Positions 9,070 through 17,967 of a stretch of DNA of 64,000 nucleotides are shown here, one piece after another. Numbering within the stretch: position 1 is the stretch's first letter; each line of letters starts with the position of its first letter. The notes under the pieces are model-generated. The model was not told where the DNA came from and searched no databases. It was given only the letters and a program-made list of their open reading frames with translations. Source of the DNA: Mesorhizobium sp. CA8 (GTDB taxonomy: Bacteria; Pseudomonadota; Alphaproteobacteria; Rhizobiales; Rhizobiaceae); NCBI RefSeq assembly GCF_020164955.1, contig NZ_JAIUHG010000012.1, forward strand, positions 62,001 through 126,000, given 5' to 3'. The position numbers and the translations under genes are program-made.

Positions 9070-9450
9070 TCAGGCGCTCTTCGTCGCCGCGATGATCTCG
9101 GTAAGCCGGATGCCGAAGCGCGTCGGATCGCTTTCCAGCACCGTGATCTCGCCGCGCGCGATCTTGCGGCCGTTGACCACGACGTCGACCGGCTCGCCGA
9201 TACGGCGATTGAGCGCGACCGTGGAACCCTTCTGCAGCGCCATCAGCTCCGACACCGGCATCTCCGTGCTGCCGAGGATGATCTGCACGTCGACCGGAAT
9301 GGTCATGATGATGGAGGAATTGCCGCTCGACTGAAGAGTGGCGTCCGGACGCCTCTCCTCTTCCCGCAGCACGCCGCGCAGTTCCTCGATGGCGCGGTCG
9401 AGCTGCTCGTCGGGCTGATCGGGTTCGGCTTCCACCTTGGTTTTTGCCAT
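9070..9450 (-). CDS. fliN: FliN, flagellar motor switch protein
   Basis: A 126-residue C-ring protein. The C-terminal SpoA domain (about residues 48-122) has the usual pattern [38 protein letters not shown] and FGIRLTEII. The first 45 residues are a charged, probably flexible segment. It would form the base of the C-ring with FliM and receive export cargo through FliH. It is positioned 30 nt after fliM. Confidence 0.96.
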   Translation of the reverse strand: MAKTKVEAEPDQPDEQLDRAIEELRGVLREEERRPDATLQSSGNSSIIMTIPVDVQIILGSTEMPVSELMALQKGSTVALNRRIGEPVDVVVNGRKIARGEITVLESDPTRFGIRLTEIIAATKSA

Positions 9451-9480
9451 CTGTCGTCTCCATGAATCCCGTGCCTGGCG

Positions 9481-10416
9481 TCAGCCCGGCATCAGTCCGT
9501 CGATGAAATCCTGTCCGGCATCGTGCGGATGGCTGACGCGGACGGTGTAGTTCTGCCCCAGTTTGCCGAACTCGCAGACAAACAGTGTCTTGTCGCGGGC
9601 GCTGAGCCTGGCGTTCAGTTGGGCGTTCTCCTCCAATTCGATCACCTGGCCGGGCTCGAACGCAGCGAGGTCGCCGAGCGTCAGCCGGGCGAGCGGCATC
9701 GTCGCTTCGAGCCGGACGGTCGAGCGCATGACCTCTTCGGAGAAGCGGGCCCGCCAGTCGAATTCACTGGCTTCGCCTTCTTCGGTTCTGGCGGTGGCGC
9801 CGCGCGTAGACAGAAGGACGCGTTGCGGAACCATCACCGTGATGGTGCCGGTATCAGTCGGCGTGGAGACACCGAACACGATGCGGACCGCGGCGCCGTC
9901 GCGCAGCACGCGCCGCCTCGCTTCGCCGCCCGACGTCGCCTTTGGCACCGGCAGGCGCAGCTCGAGCGAGCGCTTGCCGGATCCGTTGAGCGCCGCCGCG
10001 ACCTCCTGGAACACGATGGTCGCGACATCGGCCTCGATCTGCGATAGGTCGCGCTCGATCGGCGCCACCGGCTGGTCGGGATCGCCGCCGAACAGTGCGC
10101 TCACCATGACGGCGACCGCATGAGCATCCATCACTAGCGTCATGGCGTCGGCCGAGGCCGGCGAGGACACGATGGTCAGCGCAAAGGCATCGCCGGCGCG
10201 TGGACGCGCCTCGGGAACGCGGCCGACCTCGACCACTTGCAGATCGACCGTTACCGGCGCGCCGAGCTCTGCGGCAAGCGCCTTCTGCAGCAACGGCAGC
10301 GCCCGCTCGGCCATGCCGCGGCCAACGCCGATCACCTGCGCCGCCTCGCCGCTGTCGCCGACGAGCCGCTCGATGATCAAGGCCCGCGTTTCTGACGGAC
10401 TGGCCGGACTGGTCAT
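9481..10416 (-). CDS. fliM: FliM, flagellar motor switch protein
   Basis: A 311-residue C-ring protein. The middle CheC-like domain spans about residues 40-220 and the C-terminal SpoA domain about 225-305 (MPLARLTLGDLAAFEPGQVI, ARDKTLFVCEFGKLGQNYTV). As in rhizobia generally, the N-terminal CheY-binding motif LSQxEIDAL of enteric FliM is not recognisable, and overall similarity is weak; identification rests on the domain order and its place between motA and fliN. Confidence 0.92.
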   Translation of the reverse strand: MTSPASPSETRALIIERLVGDSGEAAQVIGVGRGMAERALPLLQKALAAELGAPVTVDLQVVEVGRVPEARPRAGDAFALTIVSSPASADAMTLVMDAHAVAVMVSALFGGDPDQPVAPIERDLSQIEADVATIVFQEVAAALNGSGKRSLELRLPVPKATSGGEARRRVLRDGAAVRIVFGVSTPTDTGTITVMVPQRVLLSTRGATARTEEGEASEFDWRARFSEEVMRSTVRLEATMPLARLTLGDLAAFEPGQVIELEENAQLNARLSARDKTLFVCEFGKLGQNYTVRVSHPHDAGQDFIDGLMPG

Positions 10417-10450
10417 GATGGCAGGCGGCCCTGTCTGCGACGCTGCATGC

Positions 10451-11326
10451 TCACGCCGCCTTCTTGTCGGCGGTGCCGGCGTTCATGGTGCTCTGCTCGA
10501 CGGCATCGATCGTCGGACGTTCGTAGGAGGATATGGTCTTGCGGCCGAATTCGATCGCCACCTGCGGCAGGGCACCGTTCATATATGCAAGCAGCGTCTG
10601 CTTGACGATGATGTAGAGGCGGTTCTTCTTTTCGCGCACCGTCTTGATCTTCGTGGCAACCGGACCGACCACCGCATAGGACAGGAAGATTCCGAGGAAG
10701 GTTCCGACGAGCGCCGCGCCGATCAGGCCGCCGAGGATTTCCGGCGACTGGTCGAGCGCGCCCATCGCCTTTACGACGCCGAGCACGGCCGCCACGATGC
10801 CCAGCGCCGGCAGGCCGTCACCAACCGCGACCATCGCGTGATAGGCCTTCAGCTTGTCGGTCCGGATCGTCTGGATCTCCTCATCCATCAGCGCTTCGAT
10901 CTCATGCGAGCGGGCATTGCCGATGATGATGATGCGGCAGTAGTCGCAGATGAAATGCGTCAAGTCATGGTTCTTGAGCACGGTCGGAAAGGCCTGGAAG
11001 ATTGCGGACTCTTCCGGATTGTCGATATGCGCCTCGACCTCGCTACGCGACTTCGAGCGCAATTCGCGCATGAGGCTGTGCAGCACGCCCAGCGTCTCGA
11101 GATAGTCGCGCTCCTTCGGCACCGCCTGCTTGAAGGCTTCGAGAATGCCCTTGCCGGTGTCCTTGACCGTCTTCATCGGATTGGCAACGAGGAAAGTGCC
11201 GAGCGCCGCGCCGCAGATGACCACTGCTTCCCAGGGCTGCAGCAATACATGCAGATGCCCGCCCATGGCCATGAAGCCGCCGAGAACGCAGCCGAGCGTC
11301 ACCACAAGTCCAATCAGAATGCCCAC
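10451..11326 (-). CDS. motA: MotA, proton-conducting stator subunit
   Basis: A 291-residue inner-membrane protein. Four membrane segments: about 4-25, 33-52, 168-190 and 203-225. The cytoplasmic loop carries the charged face that contacts FliG. Conserved motifs include [20 protein letters not shown] and [17 protein letters not shown]. Start is GTG at 11326 ([12 protein letters not shown]), 33 nt downstream of the -10 box of the promoter at 11359-11393. It is the first gene of the leftward operon; the partner motB lies 15 kb away beside motC and fliK, as in Sinorhizobium. Confidence 0.97.
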   Translation of the reverse strand: MGILIGLVVTLGCVLGGFMAMGGHLHVLLQPWEAVVICGAALGTFLVANPMKTVKDTGKGILEAFKQAVPKERDYLETLGVLHSLMRELRSKSRSEVEAHIDNPEESAIFQAFPTVLKNHDLTHFICDYCRIIIIGNARSHEIEALMDEEIQTIRTDKLKAYHAMVAVGDGLPALGIVAAVLGVVKAMGALDQSPEILGGLIGAALVGTFLGIFLSYAVVGPVATKIKTVREKKNRLYIIVKQTLLAYMNGALPQVAIEFGRKTISSYERPTIDAVEQSTMNAGTADKKAA

Positions 11327-11358
11327 GACAGGTCCTTCCGCACGTCACGTCGTGATCA

Positions 11359-11393
11359 GGAATAGTCGCCGTGCCTTGTGTGAGGCTTGAATC
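11359..11393 (-). promoter_or_regulatory. Flagellar promoter with tandem activator half-sites (motA operon)
   Basis: Read on the minus strand: GATTCAAG (11393-11386), CCT, CACACAAG (11382-11375), ten bases, then TATTCC (11364-11359). The two 8-mers are 11 bp apart and end in CAAG. The layout matches eight other sites in this window. Its divergent twin for the DUF1217-flgF operon begins only 15 bp away. Confidence 0.75.
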
Positions 11394-11407
11394 GCAGGCA
11401 GCGGAAG

Positions 11408-11442
11408 CGATTCAGCTTCGCGCAAGGAAGTGACGCTATTGT
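11408..11442 (+). promoter_or_regulatory. Flagellar promoter with tandem activator half-sites (DUF1217-flgF operon)
   Basis: CGATTCAG (11408-11415), three bases, CGCGCAAG (11419-11426), ten bases, TATTGT (11437-11442). The downstream 8-mer is the exact consensus. Transcription would begin near 11450, about 25 nt before the TTG start at 11474. Confidence 0.8.
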
Positions 11443-11473
11443 GCGGGGATAGCTTCGGCCGGAGGCATGCCCT

Positions 11474-12595
11474 TTGCTTAGTACCTACCTCAGCTACCAG
11501 CTGATCGCCAAAGACATCCCCAAGTCTATCGCCCGCATCGAGCAGCAGCCGACGGTCGATCGCGACACCCAATATTATCTGGCCAACGTCACCAAGGTGA
11601 AATCGATCGACGATTTCGTCAAAAACGACCGCCTGTTCAAATACGCCATGAAGGCTTACGGGCTGGAGAACATGGACTATGCCAAGGCCTTCATGGTCAA
11701 GGCGCTCAAGGAAGGCGTCTCCGATCCCAACAGCTTCGCCAACAAGCTGACCGACAAGCGCTACGCCCAATTCGTCCGCGCGTTCAACTTCGCGGCGGAT
11801 GGCGCCGATGCGACGGTCTACAATCCGGCGCAGCAGCCGGTCACGAAGAACTACGCAATGCAGGCTGAGATCGCCGGTCTCGACCCGGATTCGGACTATG
11901 TGAAGGGCGAGACGACATATTATCTCGCCAACATCACCAAGGTGAAATCGGTCGACGACCTGATGTCGAACGACCGGCTCTACACCTACGCGCTGGCCGC
12001 CTTCGGTCTCGACTCCGCGACCGAAGACAAGGACCTGATCAAGCAGGTCCTTGGGGGCGGCGTGCGCGATCCAGACAGCGTCGCCAACAAGCAGACCAAC
12101 AAGGCCTATGCCGGGCTGGCTGCGGCCCTCAACTTCGAGCAGTACGGCGCAAATGCCACGACCTACGTGCCGGCGCAGCAGCCGACCGTCGACAAATACC
12201 TGCGCCAGACTTTGGAAGAGGACGCCGGCCAGACCAACGAGGGCGTGCGGCTGGCGCTCTATTTCCAGCGCAAGGCGCCGGACATCACCAGCTGGTACGA
12301 CGTGCTGGCCGACACCGCTTTGGCCAGCGTGGCGCGGACCGCGCTCGGCCTGCCCGATTCCTTCGCCACCGCCGACGTCGACAAGCAGGCGCAGCTGTTC
12401 GAGCAGAAGCTCGACATCAAGGACTTCACCGACCCCGACAAGCTCAGCAAATTCCTGACCCGCTTCACCAGCATGTACGAGATCAACCACCCGACTTCGG
12501 CGGCGGTGACATCGGTCAGCGTGCTCTTCGCGCAGCCGACCAGTGTCGGCATATCCACCGACCTGATGATGGCCATGCAGCAGTTGAAGTTCTGA
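11474..12595 (+). CDS. DUF1217 flagellar-locus protein with internal duplication
   Basis: A 373-residue protein of the DUF1217 family, found in rhizobial flagellar clusters before flgF; biochemical role unknown. Start is TTG at 11474 with GGAGG at 11461-11465; a closer ATG is followed by a stop in its frame. Two homologous units are visible: YYLANVTKVKSIDDF...YAMKAYGL...NPAQQP (about residues 35-125) and YYLANITKVKSVDDL...YALAAFGL...VPAQQP (about 152-240), followed by a more divergent third unit. There is no signal peptide or membrane segment, so it is probably cytoplasmic or exported through the flagellar apparatus. It ends 7 nt before flgF, so the two are co-transcribed. Confidence 0.85.
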   Translation: MLSTYLSYQLIAKDIPKSIARIEQQPTVDRDTQYYLANVTKVKSIDDFVKNDRLFKYAMKAYGLENMDYAKAFMVKALKEGVSDPNSFANKLTDKRYAQFVRAFNFAADGADATVYNPAQQPVTKNYAMQAEIAGLDPDSDYVKGETTYYLANITKVKSVDDLMSNDRLYTYALAAFGLDSATEDKDLIKQVLGGGVRDPDSVANKQTNKAYAGLAAALNFEQYGANATTYVPAQQPTVDKYLRQTLEEDAGQTNEGVRLALYFQRKAPDITSWYDVLADTALASVARTALGLPDSFATADVDKQAQLFEQKLDIKDFTDPDKLSKFLTRFTSMYEINHPTSAAVTSVSVLFAQPTSVGISTDLMMAMQQLKF

Positions 12596-12602
12596 GAAGA
12601 TT

Positions 12603-13325
12603 ATGCAGGACAGTCTTTACGTCGCCCTTTCCTCTCAGATCGCGCTCGAGCGTCGCCTCGACACCATCGCCGACAACGTCGCCAACGCCTCGACCATCGG
12701 CTTTCGCGCCACCGGCGTGAAGTTCGAGGACGTGGTCTCGGGCACCGGGCCGAAGTCGGTTTCCTTCGCCTCTTCCGGCAAGACCTATCTTTCCGGCGCG
12801 CATGGCGCGCTGACCGAAACTGGCAACCCGTTCGACTTTGCCGTCCAGGGCGACGCCTGGTTCGCCATTGACACGCCCGCCGGCACGGTGATGACGCGCG
12901 ACGGCCGCTTCTCGATGAACGAGAACGGCGAATTGATGTCTATCGAAGGCTACCCGGTGCTGGACAGCGGCGGCGCTCCGATCCAGCTCGATCCTCGCAA
13001 CGGCCCGCCCAAGGCAGGCGCCGACGGCTCGCTCAGGCAGAACGACCAACTGGTCGGCGCCATCGGCCTCTACAATTTCGAGCCCGGCGAGAATTTCGTG
13101 CGCTATGGCAATTCGGGCATCATTCCGGCGCGCGCGCCCGAACCCGTCACCGATCGTTCGGACGTCGGTATCGCTCAAGGATTTCTGGAAGAATCGAACG
13201 TCAACCCGGTGTTGGAAATGACCCGGCTAATCCAGGTGCAGCGCGCTTTCGAAAACACAGCGGCGCTGATGCGGCAGACCGATTCCTCCACCGACGACGC
13301 GATCAAGACGCTCGGCTCGAAGTGA
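12603..13325 (+). CDS. flgF: FlgF, proximal rod protein
   Basis: A 240-residue axial rod protein. The N-terminal Flg_bb_rod motif is ALSSQIALERRLDTIADNVA with NASTIGFRATGVKF, and the C-terminal Flg_bbr_C motif is QGFLEESNVNPVLEMTRLIQ with VQRAFENTAALM. Both form the coiled coil of rod/hook proteins. Length matches FlgF rather than FlgG (262) in this cluster. No signal peptide, as expected for a substrate of flagellar export. It is followed after 4 nt by fliI. Confidence 0.95.
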   Translation: MQDSLYVALSSQIALERRLDTIADNVANASTIGFRATGVKFEDVVSGTGPKSVSFASSGKTYLSGAHGALTETGNPFDFAVQGDAWFAIDTPAGTVMTRDGRFSMNENGELMSIEGYPVLDSGGAPIQLDPRNGPPKAGADGSLRQNDQLVGAIGLYNFEPGENFVRYGNSGIIPARAPEPVTDRSDVGIAQGFLEESNVNPVLEMTRLIQVQRAFENTAALMRQTDSSTDDAIKTLGSK

Positions 13326-13329
13326 CCGC

Positions 13330-14730
13330 ATGACGACCGGCTCGTCCCTGCTGCGCGCTTCCGAGTACCCGCCGGATACCGAACGGACCGACAGGCTGGC
13401 CGCGCTCGAACGCGTCTGGCGGCGGTTCGACGATCCCCAGGCGCTGCTTGCGCGCGGTGGCCGCATCGCTGAGATATCGCCGACGCATTACAAGGTCCGC
13501 GGCCTGTCTGGAATTGCCCGGCTCGGCGACATCGTCGAGCAGCGCGGCAAGGCCGGCGCGCGACGCGGCGAGATCGTCAAGATCGGCAGCGACGAGGTGG
13601 TGGTCGCGCCTTTCGAACGCAGCGCCGATGCCGGAATCGGCGACGCCGTCTTCCGCCGCGGCCCGCTCGCGGTCACTCCGCATGTCTCCTGGCGCGGGCG
13701 CGCCATCGATGCCTTGACCCGCGTCATTGACGGCGGGCCGCCCTTGATCAGGCCGAATGCCGCCGCGCATTGCGCGACGCCGGGCGCCCTGGCGCGCCAG
13801 CGCGTCGGCACCGGCTTTCTCACCGGCGTCAGGGTGATCGACATCTTCACCCCGCTTTGCTTCGGCCAACGGCTCGGCATCTTCGCCGGTTCAGGCGTCG
13901 GCAAGTCGACGCTGCTTGCCATGCTTGCCAGCGCCGCGGCCTTCGATACGTTGGTCGTGGCGCTGATCGGCGAGCGCGGCCGCGAGGTGCGCGAATTCCT
14001 CGAGGATACGATCGGCGCCGAGAGCATGGTCAAGACCGTCGCCGTCGTCGCCACCAGCGACGAAAGCGCCATGATGCGCCGGCGCGCGCCCGACACCGCC
14101 ATGTGCGTGGCCGAGCATTTCCGCGACCAGGGCCATCGCGTGCTGCTGGTGCTGGATTCGATCACCCGCTTCGCGCATGCGCTGCGCGAGGTGGCGACCG
14201 GAACGGGCGAGCCGCCGGTCGCGCGCGGCTATCCTGCCTCGGTCTTCACCGACCTGCCGAAGCTGCTCGAACGCGCCGGGCCTGGAGCCGAGGGCAAGGG
14301 CTCGATCACCGCCATCATTTCCGTGCTGGTCGACGGCGACGACCATAATGATCCGGTCGCCGATTCGGTGCGCGGCATCCTCGACGGCCACGTCGTGCTC
14401 GACCGAGCGCTCGCCGAGCAGGGCCGCTATCCGCCGGTCAATCCGCTGTCGTCGATCTCACGCCTTGCCGACAAAGCCTGGAGCGCCGAGCAGCGCATGC
14501 TGGTGACAAAGCTGAAATCGATGATCGCACGCTTCGAGGACACGCGCGACATCCGCCTGCTGGGCGCTTACCAGAGCGGCGCCGACGCCGAGCTCGACAA
14601 CGCGGTGCGCCAGGTGCCGCTGATCTACGAGGCGCTCACGCAATCGCCGAGGGACCGCGCGTCGGCAGATCCGTTCGCCGACCTCGCCCGCCATCTCAAG
14701 GGGAAGCTGAATGGCGATCAAGGAGACTGA
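13330..14730 (+). CDS. fliI: FliI, flagellar export ATPase
   Basis: A 466-residue hexameric ATPase related to the F1 beta subunit; it energises delivery of substrates to the FlhA/FlhB gate. Walker A FAGSGVGKSTLL lies at about residues 184-195, Walker B VLLVLDSITRF at about 273-283, and the catalytic glutamate in ALIGERGREVREF. The C-terminal region YQSGADAELDNAV is typical. Its expected regulator FliH appears to be the unnamed gene at 26149. Its 3' end overlaps the next gene by 20 nt. Confidence 0.97.
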   Translation: MTTGSSLLRASEYPPDTERTDRLAALERVWRRFDDPQALLARGGRIAEISPTHYKVRGLSGIARLGDIVEQRGKAGARRGEIVKIGSDEVVVAPFERSADAGIGDAVFRRGPLAVTPHVSWRGRAIDALTRVIDGGPPLIRPNAAAHCATPGALARQRVGTGFLTGVRVIDIFTPLCFGQRLGIFAGSGVGKSTLLAMLASAAAFDTLVVALIGERGREVREFLEDTIGAESMVKTVAVVATSDESAMMRRRAPDTAMCVAEHFRDQGHRVLLVLDSITRFAHALREVATGTGEPPVARGYPASVFTDLPKLLERAGPGAEGKGSITAIISVLVDGDDHNDPVADSVRGILDGHVVLDRALAEQGRYPPVNPLSSISRLADKAWSAEQRMLVTKLKSMIARFEDTRDIRLLGAYQSGADAELDNAVRQVPLIYEALTQSPRDRASADPFADLARHLKGKLNGDQGD

Positions 14731-15430
14731 GCTCCAATACACCGAGCGCATGTTGCGCGACATGCTTGCCGAGGCAGCCGAGAGGGCCGAGGCCGACGCG
14801 GCACGAACTGCCAAGGACAGGGCCGCGCGCATCACCGCCGAGGCCGCCGATGTCGCGCAGGCCAGCCGCGATTCCTTGCTCGACGGCCTTTTCCCCCGCA
14901 CCGAGTGGCCGGAGCCGCCGAAACCCCAGTTCCCGCGCCTGGCCGACAAGAGCGCCGACCGCCGCAGCGATTTCGTCATTGCCGCGCTTGGCATCACGCT
15001 CGGCCTGATCTGCGCGCTGTTTCCCTGGTACATCTTCTTCAACCAGGAACAGTTCGGCGTTCAGGCCATCAAGTTCGGCGGCAGTGGCAGCAACTCCGGA
15101 CGCGAGGGCGGCGGCGTCGTGGCCGAACGCAGCGGGCCGCTGACGGCCAAGGACGTTCCCAATGCCGATATCGACCTCTTTGCTACCGGAACGGTTGAGG
15201 ACGACCCTGCGCCACCGCCCGGGGACCAGCCCTTCCCCGCCGCCGTATCGGAATTCAAGATGGTGCATGTCGCCAATGGCCGCGCCATGATCGAGGACGA
15301 TACCGGTCTGTGGCTCGTCCAGCGCGACTCTGTCCTGCCCGATTCCAGCCGCGTCGCCTCGATCGAGCAGCGCGGCGGCAAGTGGGTGATCGTCACCAGC
15401 ACCGACAAGGTGATCCAGCTCTCGAAATAG
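14711..15430 (+). CDS. Unknown single-pass membrane protein between fliI and flgB
   Basis: A 239-residue protein with no family I recognise. Residues 1-60 are rich in Ala/Glu/Arg and predicted to form a coiled coil (ERMLRDMLAEAAERAEADAA). One strong membrane segment is at about 93-115 (FVIAALGITLGLICALFPWY). Residues 120-180 are Gly/Asp/Pro-rich linker and the C-terminal 55 residues look like a small beta barrel (AMIEDDTGLWLVQRDSVLPD, GGKWVIVTSTDKVIQL). The orientation would put the coiled coil in the cytoplasm and the beta domain in the periplasm. It overlaps fliI by 20 nt, so it is translationally coupled to the export ATPase. Confidence 0.8.
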   Translation: MAIKETELQYTERMLRDMLAEAAERAEADAARTAKDRAARITAEAADVAQASRDSLLDGLFPRTEWPEPPKPQFPRLADKSADRRSDFVIAALGITLGLICALFPWYIFFNQEQFGVQAIKFGGSGSNSGREGGGVVAERSGPLTAKDVPNADIDLFATGTVEDDPAPPPGDQPFPAAVSEFKMVHVANGRAMIEDDTGLWLVQRDSVLPDSSRVASIEQRGGKWVIVTSTDKVIQLSK

Positions 15431-15453
15431 CCGCGCCGGGCATAAGCCCGCCC

Positions 15454-15488
15454 CGCGCAAGGTCCGCGCAAGACTGGCCGCCTAGTCT
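15454..15488 (+). promoter_or_regulatory. Flagellar promoter with tandem activator half-sites (flgB operon)
   Basis: The clearest example: CGCGCAAG at 15454-15461, GTC, a second perfect CGCGCAAG at 15465-15472, ten bases, TAGTCT at 15483-15488. The repeats are exactly 11 bp apart. The flgB ATG is 27 nt after the -10 box, which excludes the longer open frame beginning at 15488. Confidence 0.85.
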
Positions 15489-15514
15489 TGTGCGTACTTG
15501 CCCGGGAGATTCCC

Positions 15515-15895
15515 ATGGAACTCGTAAATCTTTTCGATCTCGCCACGCGGCAGTCGCAATGGCTGGCCGTGCGCCAGTCGGCGATTGCCTCCAACATCGC
15601 CAATGCCAACACGCCGGGCTACACGGCCAATGACGTCGAGCCCTTCGAAAAGCTCCTCGATCGGACTGCGGTGACGCTTGCCGCCACGCAGGCCGGCCAC
15701 CTCGGCGCCGAGACGGCCAATGCCGGATTCAACGTCAAGCCTCAGGACCCCGACGGCGCGATCATGCCGTCCAAGAACACCGTGGTTCTCGAACAGGAGC
15801 TGATGAAGGCCGGCGAGGTCCGCCGCTCCTTCGAGCTCAACACGGCGATCGTCAAGGCCTTCCATTCGATGATGACGATGGTGGTGAAGAGCTGA
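15515..15895 (+). CDS. flgB: FlgB, proximal rod protein
   Basis: A 126-residue rod protein at the base of the axial structure next to FliE. The Flg_bb_rod motif [20 protein letters not shown] is at about residues 24-43, and the C-terminal helix [20 protein letters not shown] completes the rod coiled coil. ATG at 15515 is chosen over an upstream in-frame GTG because GGGAG lies 6 nt before it and the upstream codons overlap the promoter -10 box. First gene of the ten-gene flgB-fliP operon. Confidence 0.96.
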   Translation: MELVNLFDLATRQSQWLAVRQSAIASNIANANTPGYTANDVEPFEKLLDRTAVTLAATQAGHLGAETANAGFNVKPQDPDGAIMPSKNTVVLEQELMKAGEVRRSFELNTAIVKAFHSMMTMVVKS

Positions 15896-15897
15896 CC

Positions 15898-16314
15898 ATG
15901 GACGCACTCACCGCAGCCCTCAAAGTCGCGGCCTCCGGCCTTGGCGCCCAGTCGGAGCGCCTGCGCGTGGTCTCGGAAAACCTTGCCAACGCCCAGTCGA
16001 CCGGCAACACGCCGGGCGCCGATCCCTATCGCCGCAAGACGATCACCTTCCAGTCCGAGGTCGACCGTGCAACGGGCGGCTCGCTGGTGGAAGTCGGCGC
16101 GATCTCCCGCGATCCGTCGGACTTCCCGATCGAATTCCAGCCTGGCAACGAAGCCGCCGACGACAAGGGGTACGTCAAGATGCCCAACGTCAACACGCTG
16201 GTCGAAATGGCCGACATGGGCGAGGCGAACCGCTCCTATGAAGCCAACCTGCAGGTCATCAAGCAGGCTCGCGATCTCATTTCCATGACCATCGACCTGA
16301 TGAGGAACCAGTAA
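15898..16314 (+). CDS. flgC: FlgC, proximal rod protein
   Basis: A 138-residue rod protein. N-terminal motif [20 protein letters not shown] with [17 protein letters not shown], and C-terminal [20 protein letters not shown], the standard FlgC signatures. Length is normal. It starts 2 nt after flgB, and its stop overlaps the fliE start. Confidence 0.96.
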   Translation: MDALTAALKVAASGLGAQSERLRVVSENLANAQSTGNTPGADPYRRKTITFQSEVDRATGGSLVEVGAISRDPSDFPIEFQPGNEAADDKGYVKMPNVNTLVEMADMGEANRSYEANLQVIKQARDLISMTIDLMRNQ

Positions 16315-16643
16315 TGATCGGCGGTATCGGGGCAATACAATTCAAGACGGCGGTCGACGGAGCGGAGCAGGCTTCACCGAATCTGCTGCAGGGTGGCATC
16401 GGCACGCAGGCAAGCGAAAGCGTCGGCAGCAGCTTCGCCGAAGTCCTCAGCCAGGCGGCGACGAAAACCGTCAACACGCTGCAGGGCGCCGAGCACATGT
16501 CGATACAGGCGCTGAAGGGCGATGCCGACACGCGCCAGGTCGTCGATGCGGTGCTGAGCGCCCAACAGGCGTTGCAGACCACCATCGCCATCCGCGACAA
16601 GGTCGTCTCGGCCTATCTCGAAATCAGTCGCATGAGCATTTAG
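16314..16643 (+). CDS. fliE: FliE, MS-ring to rod adaptor
   Basis: A 109-residue protein that links the FliF MS ring to FlgB and is the first export substrate. The C-terminal half has the family pattern [40 protein letters not shown] and ending EISRMSI. Length is typical. The start overlaps the flgC stop by 1 nt (TAATG). Confidence 0.95.
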   Translation: MIGGIGAIQFKTAVDGAEQASPNLLQGGIGTQASESVGSSFAEVLSQAATKTVNTLQGAEHMSIQALKGDADTRQVVDAVLSAQQALQTTIAIRDKVVSAYLEISRMSI

Positions 16644-16650
16644 GACCGTC

Positions 16651-17439
16651 ATGAAAGCCCTTGCCATCGCCGCCACCGGCATGAACGCCCAGCAGACCAA
16701 TCTGGAAGTCATCGCCAACAACATCGCCAACATCAACACCACCGGCTACAAGCGGGCGCGGGCCGAATTCTCCGATCTGCTCTACCAGGTCGACCGCACG
16801 CAAGGCGTGCCCAACCGCTCCAACACCTCGCTGGTGCCGGAAGGCGTCTCGATCGGTCTTGGCGTCAAGACGACGGCAGTGCGCAACGTCCACACGCAGG
16901 GCGAGCTGGCCAGCACCGGCAACAGTTTCGACATGGCCTTGACCGGCAGGGGCTGGTTCCAGATCGAGGGCGCCGACGGCGGCACCCTCTATACGCGCGC
17001 CGGCGCCTTCAACACCAATGCCACCGGGCAACTGGTGACCGTGGACGGCGCCAACGTCATCCCCGCCATCACCGTGCCGACCAACGCCGTCGAAGTCATC
17101 GTCAACAAGACCGGCCAGGTTTTTGCCCGCCTGGACGGTCAGACGAATTTGCAACTGCTCGGCCAGCTTCAGCTCGTCAACTTCGCCAACGAGGCCGGCC
17201 TGGCGCCGCTCGGAGACAACCTCTTCCAGGAGACGGCTGCCTCAGGCCCGGCCAATGTCGGCGTTCCCGGCGATCCGGGCTTCGCCACGATCCAGCAGGG
17301 TTATCTCGAGTCCTCCAACGTCGATCCGGTGAAGGAAATCACCGAGCTGATCTCGGCGCAGCGCGCCTACGAAATGAATTCCAAGGTCATCCAGGCCGCC
17401 GACGACATGGCCTCCGTGGTCTCCAAGAACATCAGGTAA
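16651..17439 (+). CDS. flgG: FlgG, distal rod protein
   Basis: A 262-residue distal rod subunit, matching the usual length exactly. N-terminal [20 protein letters not shown] and [20 protein letters not shown]; central [20 protein letters not shown]-terminal [20 protein letters not shown]. The rod's L-ring and P-ring proteins (FlgH, FlgI) follow in the operon. Confidence 0.97.
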   Translation: MKALAIAATGMNAQQTNLEVIANNIANINTTGYKRARAEFSDLLYQVDRTQGVPNRSNTSLVPEGVSIGLGVKTTAVRNVHTQGELASTGNSFDMALTGRGWFQIEGADGGTLYTRAGAFNTNATGQLVTVDGANVIPAITVPTNAVEVIVNKTGQVFARLDGQTNLQLLGQLQLVNFANEAGLAPLGDNLFQETAASGPANVGVPGDPGFATIQQGYLESSNVDPVKEITELISAQRAYEMNSKVIQAADDMASVVSKNIR

Positions 17440-17442
17440 CGG

Positions 17443-17967
17443 ATGATGGCCCGGCCGATCTCCTCCGCACTGCGTCGCGCCGCGCTGGCCACCGTCCTGG
17501 TGGCTGCCGGCACGCCGGCTTTCGCGCAGGACGCGACCGGCCAGTCGGCAAGCCAGATCGCCGCCGGCCAGCCCGTCGGCGAGGCCGTGCTGATCCCCAA
17601 CCGGGTCATCTATCCCGGCGAGGCCATCCAGTCGGCCTCGCTCAAGCAGGTGACACTCATCCCCGGCAAGCACAAGCCGGACGGCATGGCAACGCGCTCG
17701 GAGGAGCTTCAGGGCAAGGTCGCCAAGCGCACGCTTTTGCCCGGACGCTACATCCCGGTCACCGCCATCCGCGACGCCTGGCTGGTCGAGCAGGGCGCTT
17801 CCGTGCAGGTCTATTTCACCGCCGGCGCGCTCACCATTTCGGCGGCCGGCGTCACGTTGCAGCCAGGTGCGGCCGGTGACCAGATCAAGATCCGCAACAT
17901 CGACAGCGGCAAGATCATCTCGGGCACGGTGATGGCCGACGGCACCATCAAGGTCGGCGCTTCGTGA
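17443..17967 (+). CDS. flgA: FlgA, P-ring assembly chaperone
   Basis: A 174-residue periplasmic protein that assists FlgI ring formation. Residues 1-26 are a Sec signal peptide ending AFA-QD. The C-terminal SAF/ChapFlgA region contains LPGRYIPVTAIRDAWLVEQG, VQVYFTAGALTISAAGV and GDQIKIRNIDSGKIISGTVM. It is shorter than enteric FlgA (about 219) but normal for rhizobia. Its stop overlaps the flgI start (TGATG). Confidence 0.95.
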   Translation: MMARPISSALRRAALATVLVAAGTPAFAQDATGQSASQIAAGQPVGEAVLIPNRVIYPGEAIQSASLKQVTLIPGKHKPDGMATRSEELQGKVAKRTLLPGRYIPVTAIRDAWLVEQGASVQVYFTAGALTISAAGVTLQPGAAGDQIKIRNIDSGKIISGTVMADGTIKVGAS

